DNA from: Oscillospiraceae bacterium
Lineage (GTDB): Bacteria > Bacillota > Clostridia > Oscillospirales > Oscillospiraceae
Reading direction: 5' to 3'
Assembly: GCA_021770845.1 (NCBI GenBank)
Contig: JAETQF010000016.1
Span: 45,869-109,868 of the forward strand
DNA length: 64,000 nt
Shown here: piece by piece, positions 52,771 to 61,915 of the stretch
Layout: every line of letters starts with the position of its first letter
Position numbering within the stretch: position 1 is the stretch's first letter
Position numbers and translations under genes: made by a program
Notes under the pieces: model-generated
Told to the model about the DNA's origin: nothing
Databases searched by the model: none
The model's input: the letters and a program-made list of their open reading frames with translations, nothing else

Positions 52771-53352
52771 CTATACACGATGAAGCGGCGGCCCGTCCAG
52801 CCTAATCACCACGTCACAGGCCGCCAGCACCGGGCCCTGGTGGCTGGCCAGCACCACGGGCACCCCCAGCCCCCGCAGGCGCTCCAGCATCCGGGCGGCG
52901 CGCTGGGGATCCACCCCGGCGAAGGGCTCGTCCAGCAGCAGCGCGTCCCCGCCCAGGGCGGCGCACCGGGCCAGGGCCAGCCGCCGGGCCATCCCTCCGG
53001 ACAGGGCGGCGGGGTATGCGTGCTCCTCCCCCTCCAGCTCGGCGAAGGCCAGCCAGCGGGACAGTTCCGCCCGGCGGGAGCGGGGGAGCACGTCGGTGAT
53101 GTGCTGGCCCACGGTGCGCCAGGGCAGCAGGCGATCCTCCTGAAACAGGAAGGCGGCCCGGGCGGGGCCAAGGCCCTCTACTTTACCCCGCTCCGGGCGG
53201 GCCAGTCCCCCCAGCACCCGGAGCAGGGTGGTCTTGCCGCAGCCCGACGGCCCGGACAGGGCGGTGAGCCCCTCCTCCGGAATATCCAGGGAAAAGCCGT
53301 CCAGCACCACCTTCTCTCCATAACGAAGGGTTATATTTTGCAGAGATATCAC
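52771..53352 (-). CDS. ABC transporter ATPase (nitrate/sulfonate/taurine type)
   Basis: This 193-aa ATPase is short for the family (usually about 240). It has Walker [11 protein letters not shown] (33-42), Q-loop [11 protein letters not shown], signature [13 protein letters not shown] (117-129), Walker [13 protein letters not shown] (137-148) and an H-loop in LASHQGPV. It energises the permease encoded upstream. The start is GTG 53352, overlapping the permease stop (GTGA), so the pair is translationally coupled. It is last in a four-gene operon headed by a Crp/Fnr regulator. The truncated C-terminus keeps every catalytic motif. Confidence 0.9.
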   Translation of the reverse strand: MISLQNITLRYGEKVVLDGFSLDIPEEGLTALSGPSGCGKTTLLRVLGGLARPERGKVEGLGPARAAFLFQEDRLLPWRTVGQHITDVLPRSRRAELSRWLAFAELEGEEHAYPAALSGGMARRLALARCAALGGDALLLDEPFAGVDPQRAARMLERLRGLGVPVVLASHQGPVLAACDVVIRLDGPPLHRV

Positions 53353-54095
53353 GCTTTTTGCCCCCTCTCCAGCGCCCGGCGCAGCAGCCCCTCCAGCAGC
53401 AGGGACAGGGCCACAATGGCCAGCGTCCAGGCGAACAGGTCGGCGGTCTCCAGCCCCAGCTTGGCCTGCTGGATCCGGGCGCCGATGGCCCGATCCGGAG
53501 GGCACAGCACCTCCGCCGCCACCCCGGATTTCCAGGCCAGACCGAAGGCGGTGAGCAGCCCGGCGGACAGGTGGGGCCGCAGGGAGGGCAGGTAGATCAG
53601 CGCCAGGGTTTTCCACCGGGAGAAGCGGTAGGCCCGGGCCAGCTCCAGCAGCTTGCCGTCCAGGCTGTTCAGCCCGGAGCTGAGGGCGCCCCACACCACC
53701 GGCAGCACCATCAGCCCCGAGATCACCCAGGGGATGGCCGTCCGGGGCGTCCACAGGTAGACCAGCAGGATGAAGGACACCACCGGCGTGGCCCGCACCA
53801 CCCGGATGGCCGGGGAGGCCACCGCGTCCGCCCAGGGGAAAAAGTGGGTGAGAAAGGCCAGCGCCCCCCCCAGCAGCGCCCCCCAGAGCAGCCCCAGGAA
53901 CACCCGGCCCAGGGTGGCCCCCACCGACAGCCAGAAGTCCGCCGTCCCCGCCAGGGCCAGCAGCCGCCCGCCCACGGTCAGCGGCCCGGGGAGGAGCAGG
54001 GGCTGGCCCACGGCCCAGGCCGCGATCTGCCATACCCCCAGCCAAAAGACCGGGGGTATGGCGTATTTCAGCAGATTTTTTCGTGTGCTTCCCAT
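53349..54095 (-). CDS. ABC transporter permease (SsuC/TauC type)
   Basis: This 248-aa membrane protein has about six helices and the EAA-type loop after the fourth ([20 protein letters not shown]), as in BPD_transp_1 permeases for sulfonates, nitrate or thiamine precursors. The start is ATG 54095, whose A is also the last base of the substrate-binding protein's TAA stop. It would form a homodimer with two copies of the downstream ATPase. Confidence 0.9.
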   Translation of the reverse strand: MGSTRKNLLKYAIPPVFWLGVWQIAAWAVGQPLLLPGPLTVGGRLLALAGTADFWLSVGATLGRVFLGLLWGALLGGALAFLTHFFPWADAVASPAIRVVRATPVVSFILLVYLWTPRTAIPWVISGLMVLPVVWGALSSGLNSLDGKLLELARAYRFSRWKTLALIYLPSLRPHLSAGLLTAFGLAWKSGVAAEVLCPPDRAIGARIQQAKLGLETADLFAWTLAIVALSLLLEGLLRRALERGQKA

Positions 54096-55183
54096 TACGG
54101 GATATAATAGATCCCATCGTCGGGCACGGCGCCGCCCACGGCGGCGGGGTCGATGGAATAGAGGGTGCGGAAGTAGCCGGAGACGGCGCTCATCATGTCC
54201 TCCCCGGCGATGAAGGTCAGGTGGCACTGGGGGATGGCCTGCTTGGCGATGCCGGCGCTGGGGGTGATGCCGTAGCCCGCCACCAGCTCCGCCGCGGCGT
54301 CGATGTTGTGGTTCACAAAGTCGATGGACGCCTCATAGTCGGTGAGGAAGTTGGCCACCCGGTCGTGATAGGTCTCCAGGTACTCGGTGCGGGCCACCAC
54401 GGCGGTCATCACCAGCTGGCTGCCGGTCTGGAGCTCGTCCCACGCCTCGGTGACATCGATGGCGGCGCGGATTTTGCCTTCCCCCTTGGCGATGGCGGCG
54501 GTGGCGGCGGGAACGGGGAGCATGGCGTACTGGATCTCCCCGGACAGCAGCTTGGCGCTGATCTCGGAGGCGTCGGCAAAGACGAGCTCCACATCCCTGC
54601 CCACCTCAAGGTCATTTTCCTGTAATAAATAGCGGAGAATATACTCCGGGTTGGCGCCCTGACCGGCGGAGTAGATGGTTTTGCCCGCCAGATCCGCCAC
54701 GGAGTTGAGGGACGTGCCGCCGCTCCCCTCCAGGATGTGGAGGACGCCCAGGGTGCCCACGGCGATGATCTGCACGCCGCCGTCGGTCTTGTTGTACAGG
54801 TTCACCGCCACGTTGGAGGCCATGGTGGCGATGTCGATCTCACCTTTAGTGAGGCCCGCCACCAGCTCGCTGTTGTCGGTATAGATCTGGTAGTCGTAGT
54901 TGCCAAAGCTGAGGGCGGCCTTGTCGTTGTCGATGTTGTCCAGCAGCTTGGCCGCGCCGATGCCGGTGGGGCCGGACAGCACCGCCAGACGGATCTCCCC
55001 GGCCTCCACAGAAGTGGGCGTTTCGATGGGATCAGGGGTGGGTTCCTCCGTGGGAGAGACGGTGGCGGTGGCCTCCGGGGTGGGGGAGGCGGTGGGCTCC
55101 GCCGCCGCGGGTTTGCAGGCGGCGAGAGAGAACAACAGGGCCAGAGCCAGCATCAGCGATAATAATTTGTAATGCTTCATCAT
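54095..55183 (-). CDS. ABC transporter substrate-binding lipoprotein (NMT1/SsuA-like)
   Basis: This 362-aa extracytoplasmic lipoprotein has lipobox SLAAC (Cys23), a Pro/Thr/Glu linker (about 25-60), then a two-lobe binding fold: [40 protein letters not shown], and the [13 protein letters not shown] ligand loop. This is the NMT1/SsuA/ThiY class, which binds sulfonates, nitrate or pyrimidine precursors. The ligand cannot be told. The ATG overlaps the regulator's TAA by one base. Confidence 0.88.
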   Translation of the reverse strand: MMKHYKLLSLMLALALLFSLAACKPAAAEPTASPTPEATATVSPTEEPTPDPIETPTSVEAGEIRLAVLSGPTGIGAAKLLDNIDNDKAALSFGNYDYQIYTDNSELVAGLTKGEIDIATMASNVAVNLYNKTDGGVQIIAVGTLGVLHILEGSGGTSLNSVADLAGKTIYSAGQGANPEYILRYLLQENDLEVGRDVELVFADASEISAKLLSGEIQYAMLPVPAATAAIAKGEGKIRAAIDVTEAWDELQTGSQLVMTAVVARTEYLETYHDRVANFLTDYEASIDFVNHNIDAAAELVAGYGITPSAGIAKQAIPQCHLTFIAGEDMMSAVSGYFRTLYSIDPAAVGGAVPDDGIYYIP

Positions 55184-55833
55184 TAAGATTCCTTTCTGTT
55201 TTCAGAAATGGCTTCCTCCAGCGCCTCGGGGCGGAGGACGCGGATGGTTTTTCCCGTCCGGGCGATGGCCCCCGCTCCCTCCAGCGCCTCAAAGGCCCGG
55301 TACAGGGTGGCCCGACCCATGCCCAGACGCCGGCCCAGTTGGGTGGCGGACAGGGTGAGCTCTTTGTCTCCAACCGAGAGCAGGTAGCGGGCCAGCTTGC
55401 CCTCGGCGGAGGGGGCGGACACCGCCTCCAGCCGCTGGCTCAGAAACTGGATCCGGCCGGACAGATAGGCGGCGTAGTCCTCGGCGAAGGCGGGGCACTC
55501 CCGCAGCAGGCGGCGGACGCACTCCTGGGGGATGAGCAGGGTCTGGCAGGGGGAGAGGGCGGTGAGGGTGGTGGGATAGTCGCCGCCGTCGTTGAACAGC
55601 GCCGCCGCGCCGAACACGTCCCCGGCGGAGAGGGTGGCCATGAGGATGGACTCCCGGCGCACCTCGATGCGCCCCCGGAGCACCACGCCCAGGCACCGGC
55701 GGAACCGGCCGGGGCCGTACACCACGCCCCCCTTGGCCACGGTGAGGAGATCGGCGGCCTCCAGCGTCCAGTCCCACAGGGGGGGCTCGATCCGGCCCAG
55801 CAGGGGATGGCCGCGGAGGATGGGCATATCCAT
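55183..55833 (-). CDS. Crp/Fnr family transcriptional regulator
   Basis: This 216-aa protein has an N-terminal cyclic-nucleotide-binding-like barrel (LGVVLRGRIEVRRES, then LSAGDVFGAAALFND), a long dimer helix and a C-terminal HTH (LSATQLGRRLGMGRATLYRA). The usual Fnr cysteines and cAMP-binding Arg/Ser set are not evident, so the signal is unknown. It heads the ABC operon and its promoter overlaps a perfect inverted repeat, so it probably regulates itself and the transporter. Confidence 0.88.
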   Translation of the reverse strand: MDMPILRGHPLLGRIEPPLWDWTLEAADLLTVAKGGVVYGPGRFRRCLGVVLRGRIEVRRESILMATLSAGDVFGAAALFNDGGDYPTTLTALSPCQTLLIPQECVRRLLRECPAFAEDYAAYLSGRIQFLSQRLEAVSAPSAEGKLARYLLSVGDKELTLSATQLGRRLGMGRATLYRAFEALEGAGAIARTGKTIRVLRPEALEEAISENRKES

Positions 55834-55842
55834 AGGATCCCT

Positions 55843-55870
55843 CCAAACTGTTTCAAATGGTACAGTTTGG
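55843..55870 (-). promoter_or_regulatory. Operator-like perfect inverted repeat at the crp-type promoter
   Basis: CCAAACTGT-N10-ACAGTTTGG, arms perfectly inverted, lying directly between the -10 box and the ribosome site. Confidence 0.7.
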
Positions 55871-55900
55871 AGTATAGCAGACCGGGACGCCTCCTGTCAA
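55871..55900 (-). promoter_or_regulatory. Promoter of the Crp/Fnr-ABC operon
   Basis: TTGACA (55895-55900), 18-bp spacer, TATACT (55871-55876) on the minus strand. Confidence 0.75.
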
Positions 55901-55945
55901 GGGGGAGAAAAAAGAAAAACTTCATCAATTATTCACACACTGCCC

Positions 55946-55974
55946 TTGTATTTTCTTCCGCCGTCCGCTATACT
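55946..55974 (+). promoter_or_regulatory. Promoter of the LCP gene
   Basis: TTGTAT, 17-bp spacer, TATACT. Confidence 0.7.
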
Positions 55975-56077
55975 AATGTGCGGTCAAAAGTTGACATAAT
56001 GCGGGGGAACGTGACTGCCCCCGACGTTGAGTGCCGCCCGGGAGGATCCGGACGGCGGCAGAAAGGATGCCGTTTTC

Positions 56078-57100
56078 ATGAGCAACGCGCCCAAGCGCAC
56101 GAAAAAAAGCGCCAAACGCTCCCCCCTGAGCCGGGTTCTCCGGGGGCTGTACATCATACTGTTCTCCCTGTCCCTGGTGGTGGTGGTGTCCTATGTGGCG
56201 CTGAAATTTTTCGCCCCCGCCCCCGACCTGCCCACCCAGGTGGAATTTCCCATTGAGCCCGACCAATCGGACGCGCCGGAGCAGCCCTCCGGCTCAGTGG
56301 TGGATCCCAGCACCGGCAGCAAGCTGACTCTGAACCGGCGGAAGGACGTGTACACCTGCCTGCTGCTGGGGGTGGCCGACCAGGGGGGCAGCGACACCAT
56401 CATGCTGGGGGTGTTCGACACCGCCAACAAGAAGGCCTCGCTGATCTCCATCCCCCGGGACACGGTGGTGAAGTACGAGGGCTCCTACATCAAGATCAAC
56501 GCCTCCTACTCCTACGGCGGGGTGGAGGCCGTCCGGGACTGCGTGTCCAAAATGCTGGCGGTGCCCATTGACTATTATGTGAAGGTGAACACCCGGGCCT
56601 TCCGGGAAATTGTGGACGAGATCGACGGGGTGTGGTTCGACGTGCCGGTGCGGATGGACTACGACGACCCCTACGGGGATCTGTACATCCACATCGCCCC
56701 GGGCTACCAGCTGCTGGACGGGAAGAAGGCCGAGGGCGTGGTGCGCTGCCGCAGCTGTTACGCCAACGCGGACATCGGCCGGGCGGCCACCCAGCGGGCC
56801 TTCCTGGCGGCCCTGGCCAAGCAGACCATCACCCTGTCCAACGTGACCAAGGTGACCAGCCTGATCAACATCCTGAACACCTACGTGGAGAGCGATATGC
56901 CGCTGAACACCATGGTGTACTTCGGCACCCAGGCGGTGGGCATGGATCTGGACACGTCGCTGGACATGGCCGGCCTGCCGGGCAAGTGGATCAACCCCTT
57001 CTGGCAGCTGGAAGACGACGAAATCCTGGAGATCGTGAACGGTCTGGGGATTTATGAGGAGCAGGTGCCGGCCTCGGTGCTTCGGATCAGCCACCCATAA
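56078..57100 (+). CDS. LytR-CpsA-Psr (LCP) family wall-polymer transferase
   Basis: This 340-aa protein has a basic cytoplasmic tail, one transmembrane helix (about 20-45) and an external LCP domain. TCLLLGVADQGGSDTIMLGV and SLISIPRDTVVKY carry the Asp/Arg residues that bind the polyprenyl-pyrophosphate donor and Mg2+. LCP enzymes attach teichoic acids or polysaccharides to peptidoglycan. The start is the ATG after AAAGGATG. Single gene with its own promoter and a shared terminator. Confidence 0.92.
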   Translation: MSNAPKRTKKSAKRSPLSRVLRGLYIILFSLSLVVVVSYVALKFFAPAPDLPTQVEFPIEPDQSDAPEQPSGSVVDPSTGSKLTLNRRKDVYTCLLLGVADQGGSDTIMLGVFDTANKKASLISIPRDTVVKYEGSYIKINASYSYGGVEAVRDCVSKMLAVPIDYYVKVNTRAFREIVDEIDGVWFDVPVRMDYDDPYGDLYIHIAPGYQLLDGKKAEGVVRCRSCYANADIGRAATQRAFLAALAKQTITLSNVTKVTSLINILNTYVESDMPLNTMVYFGTQAVGMDLDTSLDMAGLPGKWINPFWQLEDDEILEIVNGLGIYEEQVPASVLRISHP

Positions 57101-57107
57101 TCGAGAC

Positions 57108-57144
57108 AAAGAAGATCCCGGTCAAGCTGACCGGGATCTTCTTT
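57108..57144. terminator. Bidirectional terminator
   Basis: 17-bp perfect stem (57108-57124 with 57128-57144), AGC loop, between convergent genes. Confidence 0.9.
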
Positions 57145-57155
57145 ATGGATTCGTG

Positions 57156-59081
57156 TTACGCCGCGGGAAGCACCAGAACCTGGCCGGGCCAGATCTGATT
57201 GGCGTTCTTGATGGTGTCCTTGTTGGCCTCGTAGATGATCGTCCACTTCGTGCCGCTGCCATAATGGGTCTTGGCGATCTTCCACAGGCTGTCACCGCGC
57301 ACCACAACATAGGTAGTGACCTCGGGCTGGGGCTCGGGAGTGGGCTCCGGCTCCGGCTCGGGCTCGGGAGTGGGCTCGGGCTCGGGCTCCGGCTCGGCGG
57401 CCTTCTTGATGGTGATGCGGCCGGCGCTCTGGCCGTACTGCTCGGCGGTGACGGTGCCGTTCAGCTCGTCCACAATGTAGTTGATGAGCACGGCGTTGTC
57501 GATCATCACGCTGTCCTTGAGCAGCTTGTCAGTCTTAAACATGACGAAGCCGTCGCCGCCGCTCTTGAGCATATAGTTGTGGGAGGCCAGGGTGTAGGTC
57601 TTTTCCACATCCAGCGGCTGGCCGTTTACCATCACGTCGGTGACGCGGTACTGGCCGTCCACCTTCACGAACTCCTTCTCGTCGTTCATCACCACGGAGG
57701 AGGGGATGTCAGCGTTGATGGTGTAGGTCACGCCGGACACCTGGAGGAAGCCGCCGTTCTCCTCGGGGTAGTTGCGGGATCCGAACTCCAGGGCGTCCAG
57801 GATCTTCTGGCCGGTGGTCTCCACCAGGCAGGCCTCGTTGCCGAAGGGATGGACGTTGATGATGTCCTCATAGGTTACGTCGCCCGCGGCGATATTGGCG
57901 CGCACGCCGCCGCCGTTGACAAAGGCCACGTCGGCGCCCAGCATTGTCCGGTAGGCGTCGGCGCACAGGTCGCCCAGGTTGGTCTCGCCGCTGCGAACCA
58001 GGCGCTTGCCGTCGGCGCCGTTGATGGTCAGATCCACCTCGGACTTGGCGACGACCTTTTTCAGCTCCGCCTCAAAAGCGTCGTTCTGCTCCTTCACAAA
58101 GGCGGCCACGGCCTCGTCCTGCTTGTCATAGCCCTCCACCAGCTCGGCGGTGATCTTGCCGGACTCGGTGTCAATGACTACCTTGCCGAGGGCGGCCAGT
58201 TTGGTGCCGGTCTGAGCCCACACCACGTCCTCGCCGTCCTTGTTGGGGACGAGCTTCTCGATCTGCTCGTGGGAGTGGCCGTCGATGAGCAGGTCGATGC
58301 CGGTGGTATTGGCGATGACGGTCTGGGCCTTCCACTCCTGGGTGGAGCCGTCGTCGCCCAGATGGGCCACGGCCACCACGTAGTCGGCCCCGTCCTTCTT
58401 GGCGGCGTCTACAGCCTTCTGCACGGTGTCGTACAGATCCTTGCCGTTATTGCCCTGCTGGAAGCTGTAGATATACTCCCCTTTGTCGTTCTGGAAGTAG
58501 GTGGGGGTGGACTTGGTGAAGGTCTCGGGGGTGTCGATGCCCACATAGGCCACCTTCACCTCGCCGTAGGTCAGCACCTTGTAGGCGTCGAACACGGCTT
58601 TGCCATTCAGATCGGTGAAGTTGGAGCAGATGTAGTCATACTCCGCCTTGTCCTTGGCCAGGGACAGGAAGTTGTCCATACCGTAGTCGAACTCATGGTT
58701 GCCGGGGATGGCCAGGTCGTAGCCCACCTTGTTCAGGATCTCCACAATGGCGGAGCCCTTGGTCAGGGTACCGATGGGGCCGCCCTGAATGGCGTCGCCC
58801 GCGTCGATGAGGGTGACGTTCTCCTGACCGTACTGGGCCTCCATCTCGGCCTTGTAGGCCGCTACGCCCGCGTAGCCGATGTTGGTGACTGCGTCGTCCT
58901 TCTTCACCTGATCGATGCTGCAGTGGACGTCGTTGGTGTGCAGGATGACGATTTGGCCCTTGAGATCGGCTTCCGGGGCCCCGGAAGCGGTTCCCTCCGC
59001 CGCTGCGGCGGGAACCGCCAGCCCGATGGCCAGGATTACAGCCAGCAGAAGGGCCATAATCTTGTTTTGTACGCGTTTCAT
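57156..59081 (-). CDS. Secreted 5'-nucleotidase-family phosphoesterase with LysM domain
   Basis: This 641-aa protein has a signal peptide (to about AAAA at 26) and a metallophosphoesterase domain with motifs ILHTNDVH, DAGDAIQGG, GNHEFDYG, VVAVAHLGDDG and DGHSHEQ. It also has the 5'-nucleotidase C-terminal substrate domain (SGETNLGDLCADAYRTM), a Glu-Pro repeat linker and a LysM domain (TYVVVRGDSLWKIAKTHYG). It should hydrolyse nucleotides or cyclic nucleotides outside the cell while bound to peptidoglycan. The ATG at 59081 follows AAAGGTGA. Promoter at 59156-59183. Confidence 0.92.
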   Translation of the reverse strand: MKRVQNKIMALLLAVILAIGLAVPAAAAEGTASGAPEADLKGQIVILHTNDVHCSIDQVKKDDAVTNIGYAGVAAYKAEMEAQYGQENVTLIDAGDAIQGGPIGTLTKGSAIVEILNKVGYDLAIPGNHEFDYGMDNFLSLAKDKAEYDYICSNFTDLNGKAVFDAYKVLTYGEVKVAYVGIDTPETFTKSTPTYFQNDKGEYIYSFQQGNNGKDLYDTVQKAVDAAKKDGADYVVAVAHLGDDGSTQEWKAQTVIANTTGIDLLIDGHSHEQIEKLVPNKDGEDVVWAQTGTKLAALGKVVIDTESGKITAELVEGYDKQDEAVAAFVKEQNDAFEAELKKVVAKSEVDLTINGADGKRLVRSGETNLGDLCADAYRTMLGADVAFVNGGGVRANIAAGDVTYEDIINVHPFGNEACLVETTGQKILDALEFGSRNYPEENGGFLQVSGVTYTINADIPSSVVMNDEKEFVKVDGQYRVTDVMVNGQPLDVEKTYTLASHNYMLKSGGDGFVMFKTDKLLKDSVMIDNAVLINYIVDELNGTVTAEQYGQSAGRITIKKAAEPEPEPEPTPEPEPEPEPTPEPQPEVTTYVVVRGDSLWKIAKTHYGSGTKWTIIYEANKDTIKNANQIWPGQVLVLPAA

Positions 59082-59155
59082 TGGTTCACCTTTCCCTTCA
59101 TTTTCTCTTTGCCCGCCTATTTCCTCACGGTTAGGATGAGTGGGCTGCACCTTCT

Positions 59156-59183
59156 ATTATACAAGTAAGTTCCGGATTTTCAA
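59156..59183 (-). promoter_or_regulatory. Promoter of the 5'-nucleotidase gene
   Basis: TTGAAA (59178-59183), 16-bp spacer, TATAAT (59156-59161) on the minus strand. Confidence 0.7.
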
Positions 59184-59298
59184 GCACCAATCGTCCAAAC
59201 TGCCCAAAAATTTCACGGCCCCGGTGGAGTGACTGGGATCGTGCTGTTTGCGGGTTATTTTGCGGCCCTGGTCTCCGCGGCGGCGGAGGCTGAATAAA

Positions 59299-59325
59299 GG
59301 CCCTCCCGCCGGCGGCGGGAGGGCC
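59299..59325 (-). terminator. Intrinsic terminator of prfB
   Basis: 12-bp perfect stem (59299-59310 with 59314-59325) followed on the minus strand by TTTATT. Confidence 0.85.
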
Positions 59326-59331
59326 ATGGAG

Positions 59332-60453
59332 TTATTTTGTTGCCCAGTTTCCCGTGGCGGCGGCGGTGAGGTAGGCGTTGATGAAGCCGTCCAGGTCGCC
59401 GTCCATCACCCCGTTGACGTTGGAGGTCTCAAAGGCGGTGCGGTTGTCCTTCACCAGCTGGTAGGGCATGAACACATAAGAGCGGATCTGGCTGCCCCAC
59501 TCGATCTTGAGCTGCACGCCCTTGATGTCGGAGATCTTGTCCAGGTGCTCCTGCTCCTTGATCTGCATCAGCTTGGAGCGCAGCATCTTCATACAGGTCT
59601 CCTCGTTCTGGAACTGGGAGCGCTCCGTCTGGCAGGACACCACGATGCCCGTGGGCTTGTGGATCAGCCGGACGGCGGAGGAGGTCTTGTTGATGTGCTG
59701 GCCGCCGGCGCCGGAGGAGCGGTACACCTGGCGCTCGATGTCCTCGTCCCGGATGTCCACCTCCACGCTGTCGTCCAGCTCGGGCATGACCTCCACGGCG
59801 GCGAAGGAGGTCTGCCGCCGGGCGTTGGCGTCGAAGGGGGAGATGCGCACCAGCCGGTGGACGCCGTGCTCGCTCTTGAGGTAGCCGTAGGCGTTCTCCC
59901 CCTCGATGCGGATGGCGGCGGACTTGATGCCCGCCTCGTCCCCGTCCTGGTAGTCCAGCACAGAGTAGCTGAAGCCGTGGCGCTCCGCCCAGCGGGTGTA
60001 CATCCGGTAGAGCATCTGGGCCCAGTCCTGGGCCTCGGTGCCCCCCGCCCCGGCCTGGAGGGAGATGATGGCGGTGGAGTTGTCGTACTCCCCGGACAGC
60101 AGGGTGGACAGGCGGGCCGTCTCCATCTCCCCCACCAGCGCCTCAAAGCCGCTCTCCACCTCGGGAACCAGGGACTCGTCCTCCTCCTCGTTGCCCATCT
60201 CGCACAGGGTCATCAGGTCGTCCCAGGCCGACTGCCGCCTGGCCTGGGCGTTCACCTTGTCCTCCAGGTTGCTGATGCGCTTTTGCACCTTTTTGGCCTT
60301 CTCCACGTTGTCCCAGAAGCCGTCGGCGGCGGACTGGGCGTGGAGCTCGTCCAGTTCCCGCCCGGCGGCCTCCAGATCCAGGGCCCGGCCCAGCTCGTCC
60401 AGCTCGGGCTTCAGGTTGTTCAGCTTTACCCGGTACTCGTCAAATTGAAGCAT
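59332..60453 (-). CDS. prfB: Peptide chain release factor 2
   Basis: This 373-aa class I release factor recognises UAA/UGA. It has the RF2 anticodon-like SPF in VRISPFDANARRQ and the catalytic GGQ in SSGAGGQHINKT. The start is the ATG 60453 (MLQFDEYRVKLNNL). There is no in-frame UGA or shift site after about codon 25; the reading frame is continuous, so the programmed +1 frameshift that autoregulates RF2 in most bacteria is missing. Promoter at 60511-60539, terminator at 59299. Confidence 0.95.
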   Translation of the reverse strand: MLQFDEYRVKLNNLKPELDELGRALDLEAAGRELDELHAQSAADGFWDNVEKAKKVQKRISNLEDKVNAQARRQSAWDDLMTLCEMGNEEEDESLVPEVESGFEALVGEMETARLSTLLSGEYDNSTAIISLQAGAGGTEAQDWAQMLYRMYTRWAERHGFSYSVLDYQDGDEAGIKSAAIRIEGENAYGYLKSEHGVHRLVRISPFDANARRQTSFAAVEVMPELDDSVEVDIRDEDIERQVYRSSGAGGQHINKTSSAVRLIHKPTGIVVSCQTERSQFQNEETCMKMLRSKLMQIKEQEHLDKISDIKGVQLKIEWGSQIRSYVFMPYQLVKDNRTAFETSNVNGVMDGDLDGFINAYLTAAATGNWATK

Positions 60454-60510
60454 TGCGTATTCATCCTTCCGCGGCGCGGGCCGCAAGATTGTTTTTCTCT
60501 CAATTCCTGT

Positions 60511-60539
60511 ATTATATAGAAAGATCCGGCGGTTGTAAA
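60511..60539 (-). promoter_or_regulatory. Promoter of prfB
   Basis: TTTACA (60534-60539), 17-bp spacer, TATAAT (60511-60516) on the minus strand. Confidence 0.75.
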
Positions 60540-60655
60540 GGGGAAGGTTTGCGGATGGGCCCCGGAGAGGCTGGTTTTTGCGCCACAGGATAACCCGGAG
60601 GGCATCTTGGGCAAAGAAAGGGCGGGAAACCCGCCCCTTTCCGGCGATTTCCCGG

Positions 60656-60684
60656 TTGACTTTCCCTCCGGGGGCTACTACAAT
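60656..60684 (+). promoter_or_regulatory. Promoter of the NifS-type desulfurase
   Basis: TTGACT, 17-bp spacer, TACAAT. A GGGCGGG-AAA-CCCGCCC hairpin at about 60621-60637 lies just upstream and is unexplained. Confidence 0.75.
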
Positions 60685-60733
60685 GGACTAACCTATCAGT
60701 CCGCCGGTTCAATCTTTTTGGGAGGCCCGGAGT

Positions 60734-61873
60734 ATGGAACAGCTCGTTTATTTTGATTACGCCGCCACCACGCCGGTGCGCCCCGAGGCCCGGGAGGCCC
60801 TGCTCCGGGCGCTGGACGGCTTTGGCAACCCCTCCTCCCGGTACGGCTTCGGCCGGGAGGCCGCCCTCCAGGTAAAGGCGGATCGGGAGACGGTGGCCGC
60901 CGCCCTGGGCTGCGCCCCCGGGGAGGTGTTCTTCACCTCCTGCGGCACCGAGGGGGACAACTGGGCCATCCGCCGGGGGGCGGAGCGGAACCGGCGGCGG
61001 GGGAAGCACATCGTCACCACCGCCATCGAGCACGCCGCGGTGCTGGAGACCTGCAAAGACCTGGAGCGGGAGGGGTACGAGGTCACATACCTCCAGCCGG
61101 ACAAGGCGGGCCGGATCACGGCGGAGCAGGTGGCCGCCGCCCTGCGGCCCGACACCGCCCTGGTGTCCATGATGCTGGTGAACAACGAGACGGGGGTTGT
61201 CCTGCCGGTGGCGGACTGCGTGAGGGCGGTGAAGGCCTTTGACCCCGCCATCCTGTTCCACTGTGACGCGGTGCAGGGCTTTTTGAAGGTGGAGACGCCC
61301 CTGGCCCGTTTGGGGGCGGATCTGGTGGCCATCAGCGGCCATAAGATCGACGCGCCCAAGGGGATCGGGGCGCTGTACGTGAAGAAAGGCGTGGGCCTGC
61401 GGCCTCTGCTCACCGGCGGCGGACAGGAGGACGGCCTGCGCTCCGGCACCGAGGCCACCGCCCAGATCGCCGCCTTCGCGGCAGCGGTACAGGCGGTGAG
61501 CGGGGACAAGACCCGCCTGGAGCGCACCGCCGCCATCAAGGCGTACACGCTGGAGCGGCTGAAGGAGGCCGTCCCCAAGCTGGAGGTGATTTCCCAGGGG
61601 GACGCCCCCCACATCTGCGCGGTGACCCTGCCGGGCTACAAGAGCGAGGTGGTGGTGCGGGTGCTGGGGGATCGGGGGATCTGCGTCTCCTCCGGCTCCG
61701 CCTGCCACCGGGGGAAGCCCAGCCATGTGTTTGCCGCCATGAACCTGCCCAAGCCCTGGCTGGACGGGGCGCTGCGGCTGTCCTTCTCGCCGGATACCAC
61801 CCGGGCGGAGGCGGACGGGCTGGCCCACGCCCTGAAGGACGCGGCGGATACGCTGTTCACCACCCTGTCTTAG
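60734..61873 (+). CDS. Cysteine desulfurase, NifS/IscS family
   Basis: This 379-aa PLP enzyme has FDYAATTPV at the N-terminus, H100 (EHAAVLE), K204 in SGHKIDAPKG and the flexible-loop catalytic cysteine C324 in SSGSACHRGKPS. It supplies sulfur for Fe-S clusters or tRNA thiolation. It is not next to an iscU or thiI gene; instead it precedes a MATE pump by 42 bp. It belongs to a different subgroup from the SspA-like desulfurase at 21148. Confidence 0.92.
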   Translation: MEQLVYFDYAATTPVRPEAREALLRALDGFGNPSSRYGFGREAALQVKADRETVAAALGCAPGEVFFTSCGTEGDNWAIRRGAERNRRRGKHIVTTAIEHAAVLETCKDLEREGYEVTYLQPDKAGRITAEQVAAALRPDTALVSMMLVNNETGVVLPVADCVRAVKAFDPAILFHCDAVQGFLKVETPLARLGADLVAISGHKIDAPKGIGALYVKKGVGLRPLLTGGGQEDGLRSGTEATAQIAAFAAAVQAVSGDKTRLERTAAIKAYTLERLKEAVPKLEVISQGDAPHICAVTLPGYKSEVVVRVLGDRGICVSSGSACHRGKPSHVFAAMNLPKPWLDGALRLSFSPDTTRAEADGLAHALKDAADTLFTTLS

Positions 61874-61874
61874 A

Positions 61875-61897
61875 CGCCCCGCCCCTCCGGCGGGGCG
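61875..61897 (+). other. GC-rich hairpin between nifS and the MATE gene
   Basis: 9-bp perfect stem (61875-61883 with 61889-61897) without a T-run; possibly an attenuator or mRNA-processing element. Confidence 0.4.
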
Positions 61898-61915
61898 AGG
61901 AAAGGAGTCTCTCAA

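Noticed and set aside
60734..61873. NifS-type desulfurase as a part of the phosphorothioation system
   Set aside because: It lies 32 kb away outside the element, is of another subgroup, and the operon has its own desulfurase.
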